DNA from: Pseudaquabacterium pictum
Lineage (GTDB): Bacteria > Pseudomonadota > Gammaproteobacteria > Burkholderiales > Burkholderiaceae_C
Assembly: GCF_005403045.1 (NCBI RefSeq)
Contig: NZ_BJCL01000005.1
Location: 275,300-339,299, forward strand
Length of the DNA stretch: 64,000 nt
Reading direction: 5' to 3'
Shown one piece after another: positions 56,054 through 64,000 of this stretch. How positions within the stretch are numbered: position 1 is the stretch's first letter; every line of letters begins with the position of its first letter. Made by a program: the position numbers and the translations under genes. Below the pieces are notes generated by a model that searched no databases, was not told where the DNA came from, and saw only the letters and a program-made list of their open reading frames with translations.

Positions 56054-57961
56054 ATGTGGAATCGAGATTCGCTCTGGCAGCGGTGGCGGCAGGCAGCGGT
56101 GGTGCTGGGCGCCGGTCTGGCGGCTTGGAGCGCCCTGGCGGCCGACCCGCTGCCGGTGCGGCTGGCGGCGCAGGAAGCGGGCGTCGCGCTGTCCCTGAGC
56201 CTGGGCTCGCCGGATGCGGCCGAGGTGCCCACCGGGCCGCCCATCGACCTGCGGCTGACCTTGGCCGATGGCGCCAGCGGCAGCCCGCTGCGCGGCCTGC
56301 GGCCGCGCGTCTGGCTGAGCCGCCGCACCGAGGGGCGCGCCGAGTCCTGCACCGATCTGGCCCGGCGCTTCGCCGCGGGGCGGCTGAGCCAGCGCGCCGA
56401 CCGCGACCTCAACAGCTTCCTGCTGGTGACGCTGAACGCCGACGCCAGCGTGTCGGTGATCAATCCGCAGGTGGGGGTGGGCAGCACCCGGCTCGAGTCG
56501 CTGATCACCCTGCCGGGCGTGGGCGGCGACTGGGCCCTGGCCCAGGGGGGTGACCGTCTGCTGGTGACACTGCCGCAGCAGCGCAGCCTGGCCGTGATCG
56601 ACATGACGCGCTACCGGCTGCTGGGCACGGTCGCGCTGGGCGACGGCGAGCCGCGCCGCCTGGTCGTCGGCACCGACCAGCGCCAGGCCCATGTGGCCAT
56701 GGACCGCAGCGACCGCCTGGTTACCGTCGACGTCGACCGCCTGGCCGTGGTGGCCGAGGCCCGCATCGGGCGTGGCCTGCACAACCTGGTGCTGACCGAC
56801 GACGGCCGCCAGCTGGTGGTCACCAGCAGCGATGACGACCAGGTCACCGTGCTGGATGCCGACGGGCTGCAGGTGCGCCAGCGCCACCGCGTGCCAGGCA
56901 CGCCGGTGTTCGTGGCCTGGAGTCCGCTCGCACGCCAGGCCTATGTGGCGGCGGTCAACGACACCCGCCTCTGGGCCATCGACCCGACCGGCGCCGCGGC
57001 GCCGACGGCCTTGCCGTTCGAGCGCGGCGTCTCGGCCCTGCGCACCGATCCGTCGGGCCGCTTCCTGGTGGCGGTGCGCGAGGCCGCCAGCGAACTGCTG
57101 GTGCTCGACACCGCCAGCGGCCGCCTGGTGGGGCGCACCGCCACCGTGGCCCAGCCCGACCAGGTGGTGTTCAGCCGCCGCTACGGCTACGTGCGCGGGC
57201 TGGACAGCCTCAGCGTCACCCTGCTGGACCTGGCGTCGCTGGCCGAAGGCCGGCTTGCCACCAACCAGGTGCCGATGTTCCAGAAGGTGGCGGCCACCGC
57301 CCGCGAGCACATCAGCGGCGCCGACATGCTGGCGCCCTCGCCCGAGGGCGATGGCGTGATCGCCGCCAACGGCGCCGACACCGCGCTGTACTACTACACC
57401 GAGGGCATGATGGCGCCCCAGGGCACCTACCGCACCTACAGCCGGTCGCCGCGTGGCCTGCTGGTGCTCGACCGGTCGCTGCGCGAGGCCGCGCCGGGTG
57501 ACTACCGCAGCCGCTTCAGCCTGGACCGTGGAGGCCGCTACACGCTGACCCTGCTGCTGGACCAGCCCCGCCTGGTGCGCTGTCTGGACTTCGAGGCCGG
57601 TGAACGGGTCGATGACAGCACGGCCCTGGCGCTGGACTACCGCTGGCCCGGCGCCGGCGGCGGTGCCGCGCTCGACACCGGTGCGGCGCATGTGCTGAGC
57701 GTGGCGGTGCGCGATGTGCGCACCGGCCAGCCCGTCACCGGCCTGACCGATCTGCAGCTGATGGTGCTGGAGCTGCCAGGGCTGTCGCAGCAACGGCAGG
57801 CCGCGCGCGAGACCGCGCCCGGGGTCTACAGCGTGACGCAGCGCTTCCCGCGCGCCGGCCGCTGGCGCCTGGTGGCGCAGATCCCGTCCCAGGGCATCGG
57901 TTTCGACCGTGCCGCCAGCGCCGACCTGACGGTGCAGGAGGCCGCGGCGGCCAGCCGCTGA
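56054..57961 (+). CDS. Exported beta-propeller protein (YncE/YVTN-like)
   Basis: A 635-aa exported protein. A signal peptide (MWNRDSLWQRWRQAAVVLGA, cleavage near SALA|ADP) leads to an N-terminal beta domain of about 100 residues with RLTLADGASGSPLRGLRP, then a propeller of about 145-460 built from repeats such as DQVTVLDADGLQVRQRHRVP, RQAYVAAVNDTRLWAIDPTG and SELLVLDTASGRLVGRTATV, like YncE or cytochrome-d1-type propellers. A C-terminal Ig-like part follows. No haem CxxCH is present. The ATG at 56054 is chosen for the signal peptide, but the ribosome site is poor. It is the first gene of a likely three-gene operon divergent from the oxidase; propellers of this type could bind metal or serve as scaffold, which is not shown here. 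Confidence 0.82.
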   Translation: MWNRDSLWQRWRQAAVVLGAGLAAWSALAADPLPVRLAAQEAGVALSLSLGSPDAAEVPTGPPIDLRLTLADGASGSPLRGLRPRVWLSRRTEGRAESCTDLARRFAAGRLSQRADRDLNSFLLVTLNADASVSVINPQVGVGSTRLESLITLPGVGGDWALAQGGDRLLVTLPQQRSLAVIDMTRYRLLGTVALGDGEPRRLVVGTDQRQAHVAMDRSDRLVTVDVDRLAVVAEARIGRGLHNLVLTDDGRQLVVTSSDDDQVTVLDADGLQVRQRHRVPGTPVFVAWSPLARQAYVAAVNDTRLWAIDPTGAAAPTALPFERGVSALRTDPSGRFLVAVREAASELLVLDTASGRLVGRTATVAQPDQVVFSRRYGYVRGLDSLSVTLLDLASLAEGRLATNQVPMFQKVAATAREHISGADMLAPSPEGDGVIAANGADTALYYYTEGMMAPQGTYRTYSRSPRGLLVLDRSLREAAPGDYRSRFSLDRGGRYTLTLLLDQPRLVRCLDFEAGERVDDSTALALDYRWPGAGGGAALDTGAAHVLSVAVRDVRTGQPVTGLTDLQLMVLELPGLSQQRQAARETAPGVYSVTQRFPRAGRWRLVAQIPSQGIGFDRAASADLTVQEAAAASR

Positions 57962-58014
57962 GACCTTGCCGGCGGCCCCGCCGCTCCATCCATCCCTTGT
58001 TCCGCGAGCCGTTC

Positions 58015-59340
58015 ATGCGCCCCCTGTTCCGATCCGCCGCCGCCTGGCGCCATGCGCTGTGCACCACCGCCTGCCTGACGGCCCTGCTGGCAGCGGGCCA
58101 GGCCGGCGCCCATGCCGACCACGCCAACACCGCGCCGCCGCCGCCGCCGTCCGCAGCCGACCTGGCCACGCCCCTGCGCATCCACGTGCCCGATGTCACC
58201 GTCACCGACCAGTTCAACCGCCAGCACCGGCTGTCGCGTGACCTGGTGCAGGGCCGCACGGTGCTCGTCAACTTCGTGTTCACCAGCTGCACCACGGTGT
58301 GCTCGCCGATGACGGCCGTGCTGAAGTCGGTGCAGGACGAACTGCGCCGCCAGGGCCGCCAGGATGTTCTGCTGCTGTCCGTCTCGGTCGATCCACTGAC
58401 CGACAGCCCGCAGACCCTGGCCGGATTTGCCGCCAAGTTCGGCATCCAGAACGGCTGGCACTTCCTGACCGGCGCGCGCACGGCCATCGATGCCGTGCTC
58501 AAGGGCTTCGGCCTGCCCACCGGCGGTGCCATCGACGACCACACGCCGATGGTCTACATCGCCGACGGCAAGACCGGCCGCTGGAGCCGCGCCTACGGTC
58601 TGGCGGGGCCGCAGGCGATCCTGCAGCGCTTGCCGGGTGCCGGCGGCAAGTCCGGTGGGGCCACATCCGGCCCGTTGCCGCCCCAGCGGGCGGCATGGTC
58701 CGCGCCGGTGGCGGTGCCGCATGGGCTGCTGCACCGCGTGGCCAGCAACGCGGCGCCGGCGCCGGCCGCCAGCGCCGCGCTGCCACCGGCATGGCGCCCG
58801 CTGCAGCGCCTGGCCGGGGAGCAGACCCGCAGTGCCAGCCCGGTGGTGCTGGCCACCGGCAAGGACGGGGCGGCAGGCCACTTCACCAACCTGCCGGTGC
58901 TGACCCAGGACCGTGGCCGCGTGCGCTTCTACGACGACCTGATCAAGGGCCGGGTGGTGCTGGTCAGCGCCTTCTTCACCCAGTGCCGCGATGTGTGCTC
59001 GCCGGTGACCCACAACCTGGTGCAGGCCCAGCAGCTGCTGGCCGGCGAGCTGAAGACACCGGTGCAGCTGGTGTCGATCAGCGTCGATCCGGTGGCCGAC
59101 ACGCCGGAGGTGCTGGAAGCCTATGCCCGCCGCCACGGCGCCGGTCCGGGCTGGAGCTTCGTCACGGGCAAGAAGGAGAACGTCGACTGGGTGCTGCACC
59201 GCCTGGGCCTGTACGTGCCCGAGAAGGAGCAGCACCTGGCCGTGCTGTGGGCGGGCAACGACCGCACCGGCGCCTGGCTGAAGCTGCATGCGCTGGCGCC
59301 GCCCGAGGCCATCGCCGCGGCGGTGCGCAAGCTGCTGTGA
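58015..59340 (+). CDS. Tandem SCO1/SenC copper-chaperone protein (two fused domains)
   Basis: A 441-aa exported protein with two complete SCO thioredoxin-fold domains. The signal peptide starts MRPLFRSAAAWRHALCTTAC. Domain 1 (about 50-210) has the copper-binding CxxxC as SCTTVC (Cys92, Cys96) and the partner His176 in DDHTPMVYI. Domain 2 (about 280-441) has FTQCRDVCSP (Cys324, Cys328) and His407 in EKEQHLAVL. A Pro/Ala-rich linker of about 70 residues joins them. SCO proteins normally carry one domain of about 200 residues and deliver copper to the CuA site of cytochrome oxidase; next to a multicopper oxidase, delivery to that enzyme is plausible. A TTG 18 nt upstream is an alternative start. 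The next gene starts inside its stop. Confidence 0.92.
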   Translation: MRPLFRSAAAWRHALCTTACLTALLAAGQAGAHADHANTAPPPPPSAADLATPLRIHVPDVTVTDQFNRQHRLSRDLVQGRTVLVNFVFTSCTTVCSPMTAVLKSVQDELRRQGRQDVLLLSVSVDPLTDSPQTLAGFAAKFGIQNGWHFLTGARTAIDAVLKGFGLPTGGAIDDHTPMVYIADGKTGRWSRAYGLAGPQAILQRLPGAGGKSGGATSGPLPPQRAAWSAPVAVPHGLLHRVASNAAPAPAASAALPPAWRPLQRLAGEQTRSASPVVLATGKDGAAGHFTNLPVLTQDRGRVRFYDDLIKGRVVLVSAFFTQCRDVCSPVTHNLVQAQQLLAGELKTPVQLVSISVDPVADTPEVLEAYARRHGAGPGWSFVTGKKENVDWVLHRLGLYVPEKEQHLAVLWAGNDRTGAWLKLHALAPPEAIAAAVRKLL

Positions 59341-60917
59341 ACACCGCCGGCCGGCCAGCTGGGCGTGGGCTGGCGACACTGGTGCTGTCGCTGCTGCTGC
59401 CATGGTCTGCGGCCGCCCAGGTGCCCGCCAGCGCCGACCTGGCCGCACAGCGGGCCGGCAAGCGCCTGTTCCAGCTGGGTCTGAACCGCCAGGGCGGTGA
59501 TCTGCAGGCGCAGATCGGTGGTGGCGTGCCGCTCAGCGGCGAGCGGGTGGCCTGTGCCCGCTGCCACGGTGTGCAGGGCCAGGGGCAGCGCGAAGGTGGC
59601 GCCGCCGCGCCGCCGCTGCGCTGGTCGGTGCTGACCCAGGGCCGTGCCGCCGGCGCCGGCCTGCTGGCCCGGCCGGCCCACGACGAGGCCAGCCTGCTGC
59701 GTGCCGTGCGCAACGGCCTGGGTGCCGACGGCCAGCCGCTGGGTGCGGCCATGCCGCGCTTCCAGCTTGGCCCGCGCGAGGCGGCGGACCTGGTGGCCTA
59801 CTTGCGCGTCGTGGGCACCGATGCCGACGCCGAAGCCGGCGTCAGCGCCGACACCGTGCGCCTGGCCACGGCGCTGCCGCTCACCGGCCCGCAGGCCGCG
59901 CTGGGCCAGGCCCTGCGCCAGGGCATCGAGGCCTGCCTGGCGCGGGCCGCCGGCAGCGCGATCTTCGGCCGGCAGGTCACGCTCACGGTGCACGACAGCC
60001 ATGCCGACCCGCAGGCCCTGCAGGCCGCCGCGCTGGCCGACGACCACCTGGCGCTGGTGGCGCCCTGGTGGCCGCAGCTGGATGCGCGGGCACTGGCGCA
60101 GCGCCTGCCCGGGCTGCCGGTCATCGGCGCCCTGGGCCAGGCGGCCGAGCTCGACGGCGCGCCGCCGCATTGGTTCGGCATCGCCCCGCTGCTGGGCAAC
60201 CAGGCGCGGGTGATGGTCGACGCCATCGCCGACGGCCTGCCCGGTCGCACCGGCCGGCTGCTGCTGGTGGCGGGCGGCGACACCGTGGCGCCGCTGGCCG
60301 CCGAGGCATTGCGTGCCCAGGCGGCGCAATACCCGGGCCTGCAGGTCAGCACCTTGGCCTGGCCGGCGCAGCCCGCCGCACTGGTGCCGGCCCTCACCGA
60401 GGCGCTGCGGCACACGCCGCCCGACGCCCTGGTGGTGCTGGCGCCGGCCGACGCGCTGGAGGCGGTGGCCGGCACGGTGGCGCGCGAGGCGCCATCGCTG
60501 CCGATCCACGCCAGCCAGTCGCAGGCCGGCAGCGCCCCGCAACGCTGGCCGGCCGACCTGCGCAGCCGTCTGCGGCTGACCACCACCACACCCCAGGCCG
60601 ACGCCCTGGCGCCGGCCGCCTTCCTGGCCGACCTGCAGGCCATCGGCGCGCGGCCGCAGCTGCCGGCCCTGCAGAGCCAGGCCTATGCCGCGGCCTGCGC
60701 CACCCTGGAAGGCCTGCGCCGCACCGGCCGCACACTCAGCCGTGACGGCCTGCAGCGTGGCCTGGAATCGTTGCGCAACTTCCAGACCGGTGTGCTGCCG
60801 CCGATCTCCTTCGGCCCGCGGCAGCGCCATGGGGTGTGGGAGGCCCGGCTGGTGCGGCCCGCGCCGGGCGGCGACCAGCCGCTGGGCACCTGGCGCGGCC
60901 CGCGCGTGCCGGACTGA
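59337..60917 (+). CDS. Cytochrome c domain fused to a periplasmic binding protein
   Basis: A 526-aa exported protein starting at a GTG (59337) that overlaps the SCO stop as GTGA. The signal peptide ends near SAAA|QVP. A class I cytochrome c domain of about 35-160 has haem motif CARCH (Cys73, Cys76, His77) and a likely axial Met139 in LGAAMPRFQLG. From about residue 170 (VSADTVRLATALPLTGPQAA) to 515 it is a Leu/Ile/Val-binding-protein-like (Peripla_BP_6) domain, with DSHADPQALQAAALADDHLA and RLLLVAGGDTVAPLAAEALR. The haem-plus-ligand-sensor architecture is unusual. In context the cytochrome could accept electrons from the multicopper oxidase or its partners; this is inference. The gene is last in the three-gene unit. 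Confidence 0.9.
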   Translation: MNTAGRPAGRGLATLVLSLLLPWSAAAQVPASADLAAQRAGKRLFQLGLNRQGGDLQAQIGGGVPLSGERVACARCHGVQGQGQREGGAAAPPLRWSVLTQGRAAGAGLLARPAHDEASLLRAVRNGLGADGQPLGAAMPRFQLGPREAADLVAYLRVVGTDADAEAGVSADTVRLATALPLTGPQAALGQALRQGIEACLARAAGSAIFGRQVTLTVHDSHADPQALQAAALADDHLALVAPWWPQLDARALAQRLPGLPVIGALGQAAELDGAPPHWFGIAPLLGNQARVMVDAIADGLPGRTGRLLLVAGGDTVAPLAAEALRAQAAQYPGLQVSTLAWPAQPAALVPALTEALRHTPPDALVVLAPADALEAVAGTVAREAPSLPIHASQSQAGSAPQRWPADLRSRLRLTTTTPQADALAPAAFLADLQAIGARPQLPALQSQAYAAACATLEGLRRTGRTLSRDGLQRGLESLRNFQTGVLPPISFGPRQRHGVWEARLVRPAPGGDQPLGTWRGPRVPD

Positions 60918-60938
60918 CCTGCGCTGCGTCGCGCCAGC

Positions 60939-60964
60939 GCCGGGCTGGCTGGCGCCAGCCCGGC
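60939..60964. terminator. Strong hairpin between convergent genes
   Basis: GCCGGGCTGG (60939-60948) and CCAGCCCGGC (60955-60964) form a perfect 10-bp stem with a six-nt loop. It separates the cytochrome fusion gene from the convergent pseudopilin gene and probably acts in both directions, although no T tract is seen. Confidence 0.6.
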
Positions 60965-61479
60965 TAGCGCAGGCCCGGGGCGGCGGGTGTCACCGGCGCC
61001 GGCAGCGCCAGCGGTGCCGCCACGCCGGTGTGCACGAAGCGCCAGTCGGCCACGCTGCGTGCCGCCGCGAAGGCGCCCTGGCCGGCGCCGAAGCCCTGCG
61101 TGCGCAGCGGCACCACCTGGGCACGCGAATGCACGCCCACCAGCGTGTTGCCGACGCGGATCGGCACCCAGTCGGCCGCGCCGGTGAACGGGTCGCGCCA
61201 CAGCCGGCGCAGGTGCGCCACCGGCTGCGGAAAGCGGCGGTCGGCCAGCAGGTCGTCGAAGTCGCGTGGCCACTGCGCGGCACCCCGCGGGCTGGCCTGC
61301 ACATAGGACGCGATGGCGCGCTCGAACTGCGCGCCGATGAACAGCAGCTCGGCCTCGCGCTCGCGCTGGCGGTCCACCGCGGCGGTGGACAGCGCGGCAT
61401 GCTGCAGCATGCCCAGCAGCAGCACCGCCAGCAGCACGGCCAGCAGGGCGGCGCCGCGCTCAGCGTGCGGGCGGGGCAT
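60964..61479 (-). CDS. Pseudopilin-like protein without Glu5
   Basis: A 171-aa protein starting MPRPHAERGAALLAVLLAVL. It has a prepilin-type arrangement (short charged leader, Gly, then a hydrophobic helix), but the residue at position 5 after the likely cleavage site is Ala and not Glu. The body contains EAELLFIGAQFERAIASYVQ, DFDDLLADRRFPQ and RRLWRDPFTGAADWVPIR, which match the GspG-like globular region with a calcium-site-like loop. It overlaps the preceding pseudopilin gene by 20 nt and is the last gene of the visible operon. A minor or modified pseudopilin is the best guess. Confidence 0.8.
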   Translation of the reverse strand: MPRPHAERGAALLAVLLAVLLLGMLQHAALSTAAVDRQREREAELLFIGAQFERAIASYVQASPRGAAQWPRDFDDLLADRRFPQPVAHLRRLWRDPFTGAADWVPIRVGNTLVGVHSRAQVVPLRTQGFGAGQGAFAAARSVADWRFVHTGVAAPLALPAPVTPAAPGLR

Positions 61480-61924
61480 TGCGGAACTCCGCCGCGGCAG
61501 CAGGTGCCGGGCCGGTGGTCTCGTCGGCCGGGACGTCGCCCTGGCCGGTGCCGGCGTTGTCGGCCACGGGCATGGGCAGCACGTCATAGACGCGGCCAGC
61601 CTGGCCGGCCGGTGGTGGCACGAGGCGCCAGTCGGCCCGCCCGCTCACCGGGTCCACCGGCAGTTCGCGCAGGTAGCGCCGCTGCACCAGGTCGTCCAGC
61701 GTGTCGGGGTAGCGGCCGTGGTCGGCGTGGTGCTTGTCGATGGCGTCGCGCAGGCTGTGGCGGTTGGCGGCCTGCACCGCCAGGCGGCCCTGGTCGAGGG
61801 CGCTGAAGTAGCGCGGCACGGCCAGCGTCAGCAGGCTGCCGATGATGGCCAGCACCACGATCAGCTCCACCAGGGTGAAGCCGGCGGCCGGGGCATGGCG
61901 GGGGTGCGGTGTGCGGGGTGCCAT
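61460..61924 (-). CDS. Type II secretion/type IV pilus pseudopilin
   Basis: A 154-aa pseudopilin. The leader MAPRTPHPRHAPAAG is followed by the mature N-terminus FTLVELIVVLAIIGSLLTLA with Glu5. The globular part is GspG-like: HHADHGRYPDTLDDLVQRRY, LRELPVDPVSGRADWRLVPP. Ala/Pro-rich C-terminus. It begins eight nt after the previous pseudopilin stop, so they form one operon downstream of the secretin. Confidence 0.9.
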   Translation of the reverse strand: MAPRTPHPRHAPAAGFTLVELIVVLAIIGSLLTLAVPRYFSALDQGRLAVQAANRHSLRDAIDKHHADHGRYPDTLDDLVQRRYLRELPVDPVSGRADWRLVPPPAGQAGRVYDVLPMPVADNAGTGQGDVPADETTGPAPAAAAEFRNAPPAR

Positions 61925-61932
61925 GGCCGAGC

Positions 61933-62418
61933 TCACCAGCTGGCGTACAGGCTGCCGTCGATGGCCACGCGCGGGCTGCTCGACCGCACGTCGAACACAT
62001 CCCGGCCGGGCCGCGGGTCGGCGGCGGGGCTGTCGCTGGCGCGCAGGCGCCAGGTGGCCTCGGCCGGCAGCGTGGGATCGGCGAAGGGGTCGCGCGGCAG
62101 GCGGCGCAGAAAGACCAGGCGACCGCCGCCGGGGCTGCGCTGGTCGGCCACGCCGTCGACCAGCACCTGCAGGTCGGGCGGCCAGGGACTCTGGCCGGGC
62201 GCACGGGCGATCTGCCCGGCCTCCACCGCCGCACGCCAGGCGTCGAGCGCGCCGCGCAGGTCGCGCAGCGCCCGCCGCAGCTCGGTCTCCTGGCTGCGCT
62301 GGCGGGTCAGCTCGGCCAGCGGCAGCGCGGTCATGGCCAGCAGGCCCAGCAGCGCCAGCGCCACCACCAGCTCGATCAGCGTGAAGCCGCGCGGGCGCGG
62401 CCGCGGTGGCCGGCTCAT
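61933..62418 (-). CDS. Type II secretion pseudopilin, GspG/GspH-like
   Basis: A 161-aa pseudopilin. MSRPPRPRPRG precedes FTLIELVVALALLGLLAMTA with Glu5. The body has AELTRQRSQETELRRALRDL, PPDLQVLVDGVADQRSPGGG and FLRRLPRDPFADP. The start codon overlaps the secretin stop as ATGA. Three pseudopilin-like genes in a row after a secretin support a secretion or pilus-like machine rather than a single housekeeping pilin. Confidence 0.9.
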   Translation of the reverse strand: MSRPPRPRPRGFTLIELVVALALLGLLAMTALPLAELTRQRSQETELRRALRDLRGALDAWRAAVEAGQIARAPGQSPWPPDLQVLVDGVADQRSPGGGRLVFLRRLPRDPFADPTLPAEATWRLRASDSPAADPRPGRDVFDVRSSSPRVAIDGSLYASW

Positions 62419-64000
62419 GCGCCGGGCACCGCTGGCAGCGGCAGCGCCTCGGCCGGCCGGGTGCGCCGCGGCGGTGTGGCGACGGCGCCAGCCGCCGGAT
62501 CTGCCAACGCGCCCGGAGGGCGGGGTGCCGTGGCCGCGCCGGTGGCGGCGGTGTCGGGGGTGGTGGTGGCAGCCGCAGCAGGCGGGCTGCCCGGCTGGCG
62601 TCCCATGTCCAGGCGCAGCGGCGTGGTCTCGGTGCCGGCCGCGCGCTCCAGCGCCAGCGGCCGGGCACGCACCTGGGCCTCGGTGCCCGACGGGATGGTG
62701 GCCAGGTCGTCCGGCAGCGCCGTCAGCGGCCGGATGATGCGCGGCGTGATCGACAGCACGATCTCGCTCTTGCTGTTGTTGCCGTTGTCGCTGGAGAACA
62801 GCCGCCCCAGCAGCGGTGCCTGGCCCAGCAGCGGCAGCTTGGACGCGGTGTTGCGCGCCTGGTCGCTGATCAGGCCGGCCAGCACCTGGGTCTCGCCATC
62901 GCGCAGGCGCAGCGTGGTCTGGGCGTTGCGGCTGCCGATCTGGTAGGCCAGCGAGCCGGCGGGACCGGCGATCTCGCGGGCGATGTTGCTCACCTCCAGG
63001 TTCATGCGGATGCTGACCTGGTGGTCGGCATGCACCTCCGGCTCCACTTCCAGCTTGATGCCCACATCCAGGTACTGCACCGTGCCGGTGACCACGGCAC
63101 TGCCGCTCTGCACCGGCGTCACGCTGTTGGTGATCACCGGCACCTTGTCGCCGATCATCACCCGCGCCTTCTCGCGCTGCTTGGTGCGGATGCGCGGACT
63201 GGCCAGCAGGTTGGCGTCGGTGTCGGACAGGCGCAGGTTCAGCCCCAACGACAAGGGCGTGACCAGCAGCTGGTTGGCCGACAGCGCGCGCAGGTCGCCC
63301 ACCGTCAGGCTGCCGCCGCTGCCATTGCCGCCGGGGGTGGACAGCCCGATGCTGGCGGGGAACTGCAGGCCCAGCGTGCTGAGCCGGTCGCGCGAGACCT
63401 CCAGCACCTCCACCTCCAGCATCACCTCGGGCTCGGCCTGCTCCTGGGCGCGCAGCATGCGCTCGGCCACCGCCAGGGTGTCGGGCGTGTCGCGCATCTG
63501 GATCGTGCCGGCGCGCTCGTCGATCACCAGGTCGCGCACCTTCAGCAGGGTGCGCAGCGCGTTGGCGGCCTGCTTGATGTCGGCGTTGGACACCTGGAAG
63601 GTGCGCACCGACAGCTCCTGGTAGTCGCGCAGCTTGGCGGCCGTGGCGGGGTAGACCAGCAGCGCGTTGGCGTTGATGCTGCGGCGCGCCAGCTGGTTCT
63701 GCAGCAGCAGCATGTCGATCACGTCGCCCAGCGGCGCGTCCTGCACATGCAGGCTCACCTTGAGATCGCGCCGCACATCGCTGTCGATGACGATGTTCAG
63801 CCCGGTGCCGCGCGACAGGCCCTCCAGCGCTGCCCGCAGGTTGGCATCGCGCAGTTGCAGCGACACGCTGCGGCCCAGCGGCGACGCGGCCTCGCGGGCC
63901 TGGCGCTGCAGGGCCTCGCGGCGGGCGAGCCGGCCGTCCAGTTCGCGCAGCAGGCGGTCGGCGGCAGCCGGGCGGTGCGGGGCCGCAGCGGCCTGCGCGG
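62415..64000 (-). CDS. Secretin (GspD/PilQ/MshL type), 5' end outside window
   Basis: The visible 528 codons encode a secretin, the outer-membrane ring of type II secretion or type IV pilus systems. An N-terminal secretin/TonB short-domain-like region (SLQLRDANLRAALEGLSRGT) and an N1-type domain (ELSVRTFQVSNADIKQAANA, LLKVRDLVIDERAGTIQMRD) precede the core: AEPEVMLEVEVLEVSRDRLS, PRIRTKQREKARVMIGDKVP, VQYLDVGIKLEVEPEVHADH, TTLRLRDGETQVLAGLI and LPLLGQAPLLGRLFSSDN. The Pro/Ala-rich tail is about 110 residues. No stop occurs before the right edge, so the gene continues; the codons at the edge are a charged, helical region. A GTG at 63866 lies inside the frame but is unlikely to be the start. Confidence 0.92.
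   Translation of the reverse strand, partial: AQAAAAPHRPAAADRLLRELDGRLARREALQRQAREAASPLGRSVSLQLRDANLRAALEGLSRGTGLNIVIDSDVRRDLKVSLHVQDAPLGDVIDMLLLQNQLARRSINANALLVYPATAAKLRDYQELSVRTFQVSNADIKQAANALRTLLKVRDLVIDERAGTIQMRDTPDTLAVAERMLRAQEQAEPEVMLEVEVLEVSRDRLSTLGLQFPASIGLSTPGGNGSGGSLTVGDLRALSANQLLVTPLSLGLNLRLSDTDANLLASPRIRTKQREKARVMIGDKVPVITNSVTPVQSGSAVVTGTVQYLDVGIKLEVEPEVHADHQVSIRMNLEVSNIAREIAGPAGSLAYQIGSRNAQTTLRLRDGETQVLAGLISDQARNTASKLPLLGQAPLLGRLFSSDNGNNSKSEIVLSITPRIIRPLTALPDDLATIPSGTEAQVRARPLALERAAGTETTPLRLDMGRQPGSPPAAAATTTPDTAATGAATAPRPPGALADPAAGAVATPPRRTRPAEALPLPAVPGA

Overview
The window is a very GC-rich, densely coded chromosomal segment. Its gene set points to a betaproteobacterium of the order Burkholderiales, probably close to the Leptothrix/Rubrivivax/Ideonella group: a PEP-CTERM exported protein, an etfB-etfA-acyl-CoA dehydrogenase block, dipeptide-type ABC operons, two-partner secretion, and a giant multicopper oxidase resembling MofA of Leptothrix discophora. 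The assignment rests on gene content and protein resemblance, not on a marker gene. I see no rRNA, insertion sequence, phage gene or CRISPR array.

Layout. 1-13 kb is mixed housekeeping and regulation: the 3' part of an acyl-CoA synthetase, a MerR/TipAS regulator, a small P-loop kinase, clpB behind a good heat-shock promoter, an OmpR-type two-component pair, a spondin-domain PEP-CTERM protein, a LysR regulator, a lipoprotein alpha/beta hydrolase, a ComFB-like protein and an unrecognised 390-aa protein. 13.2-16.2 kb holds an MFS transporter paired with a thiamine-diphosphate enzyme. 16.3-35.5 kb is a secretion locus: an OmpA-like protein, a TpsB transporter, a 5,101-residue TpsA exoprotein made largely of beta-strand repeats, and a Tat-exported caspase-like protein; tpsB, tpsA and the caspase gene are essentially contiguous. 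A LytS/LytT-type two-component pair converges on this locus, and tRNA-Leu(UAA) and murI lie upstream of the pair on the same strand.

38.8-44.5 kb is a complete five-gene peptide-type ABC importer (two permeases, binding protein, two ATPases). 44.6-50.6 kb holds etfB, etfA, an acyl-CoA dehydrogenase, a nitronate monooxygenase-like flavoprotein and an amidohydrolase, so electrons from acyl-CoA oxidation can pass directly to ETF. A long dyad lies upstream of etfB.

50.7-60.9 kb is the most interesting metabolic locus. A 1,599-aa MofA-like multicopper oxidase is divergent from three genes: a beta-propeller protein, a protein with two fused SCO copper-chaperone domains, and a cytochrome c fused to a periplasmic binding protein. 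Together they look like a periplasmic or surface metal-oxidation module, with Mn(II) the first candidate substrate: oxidase, copper loading, electron acceptor. The oxidase leader contains a terminator-like hairpin. The window ends inside a type II secretion-like operon on the minus strand (secretin and three pseudopilin-like proteins).
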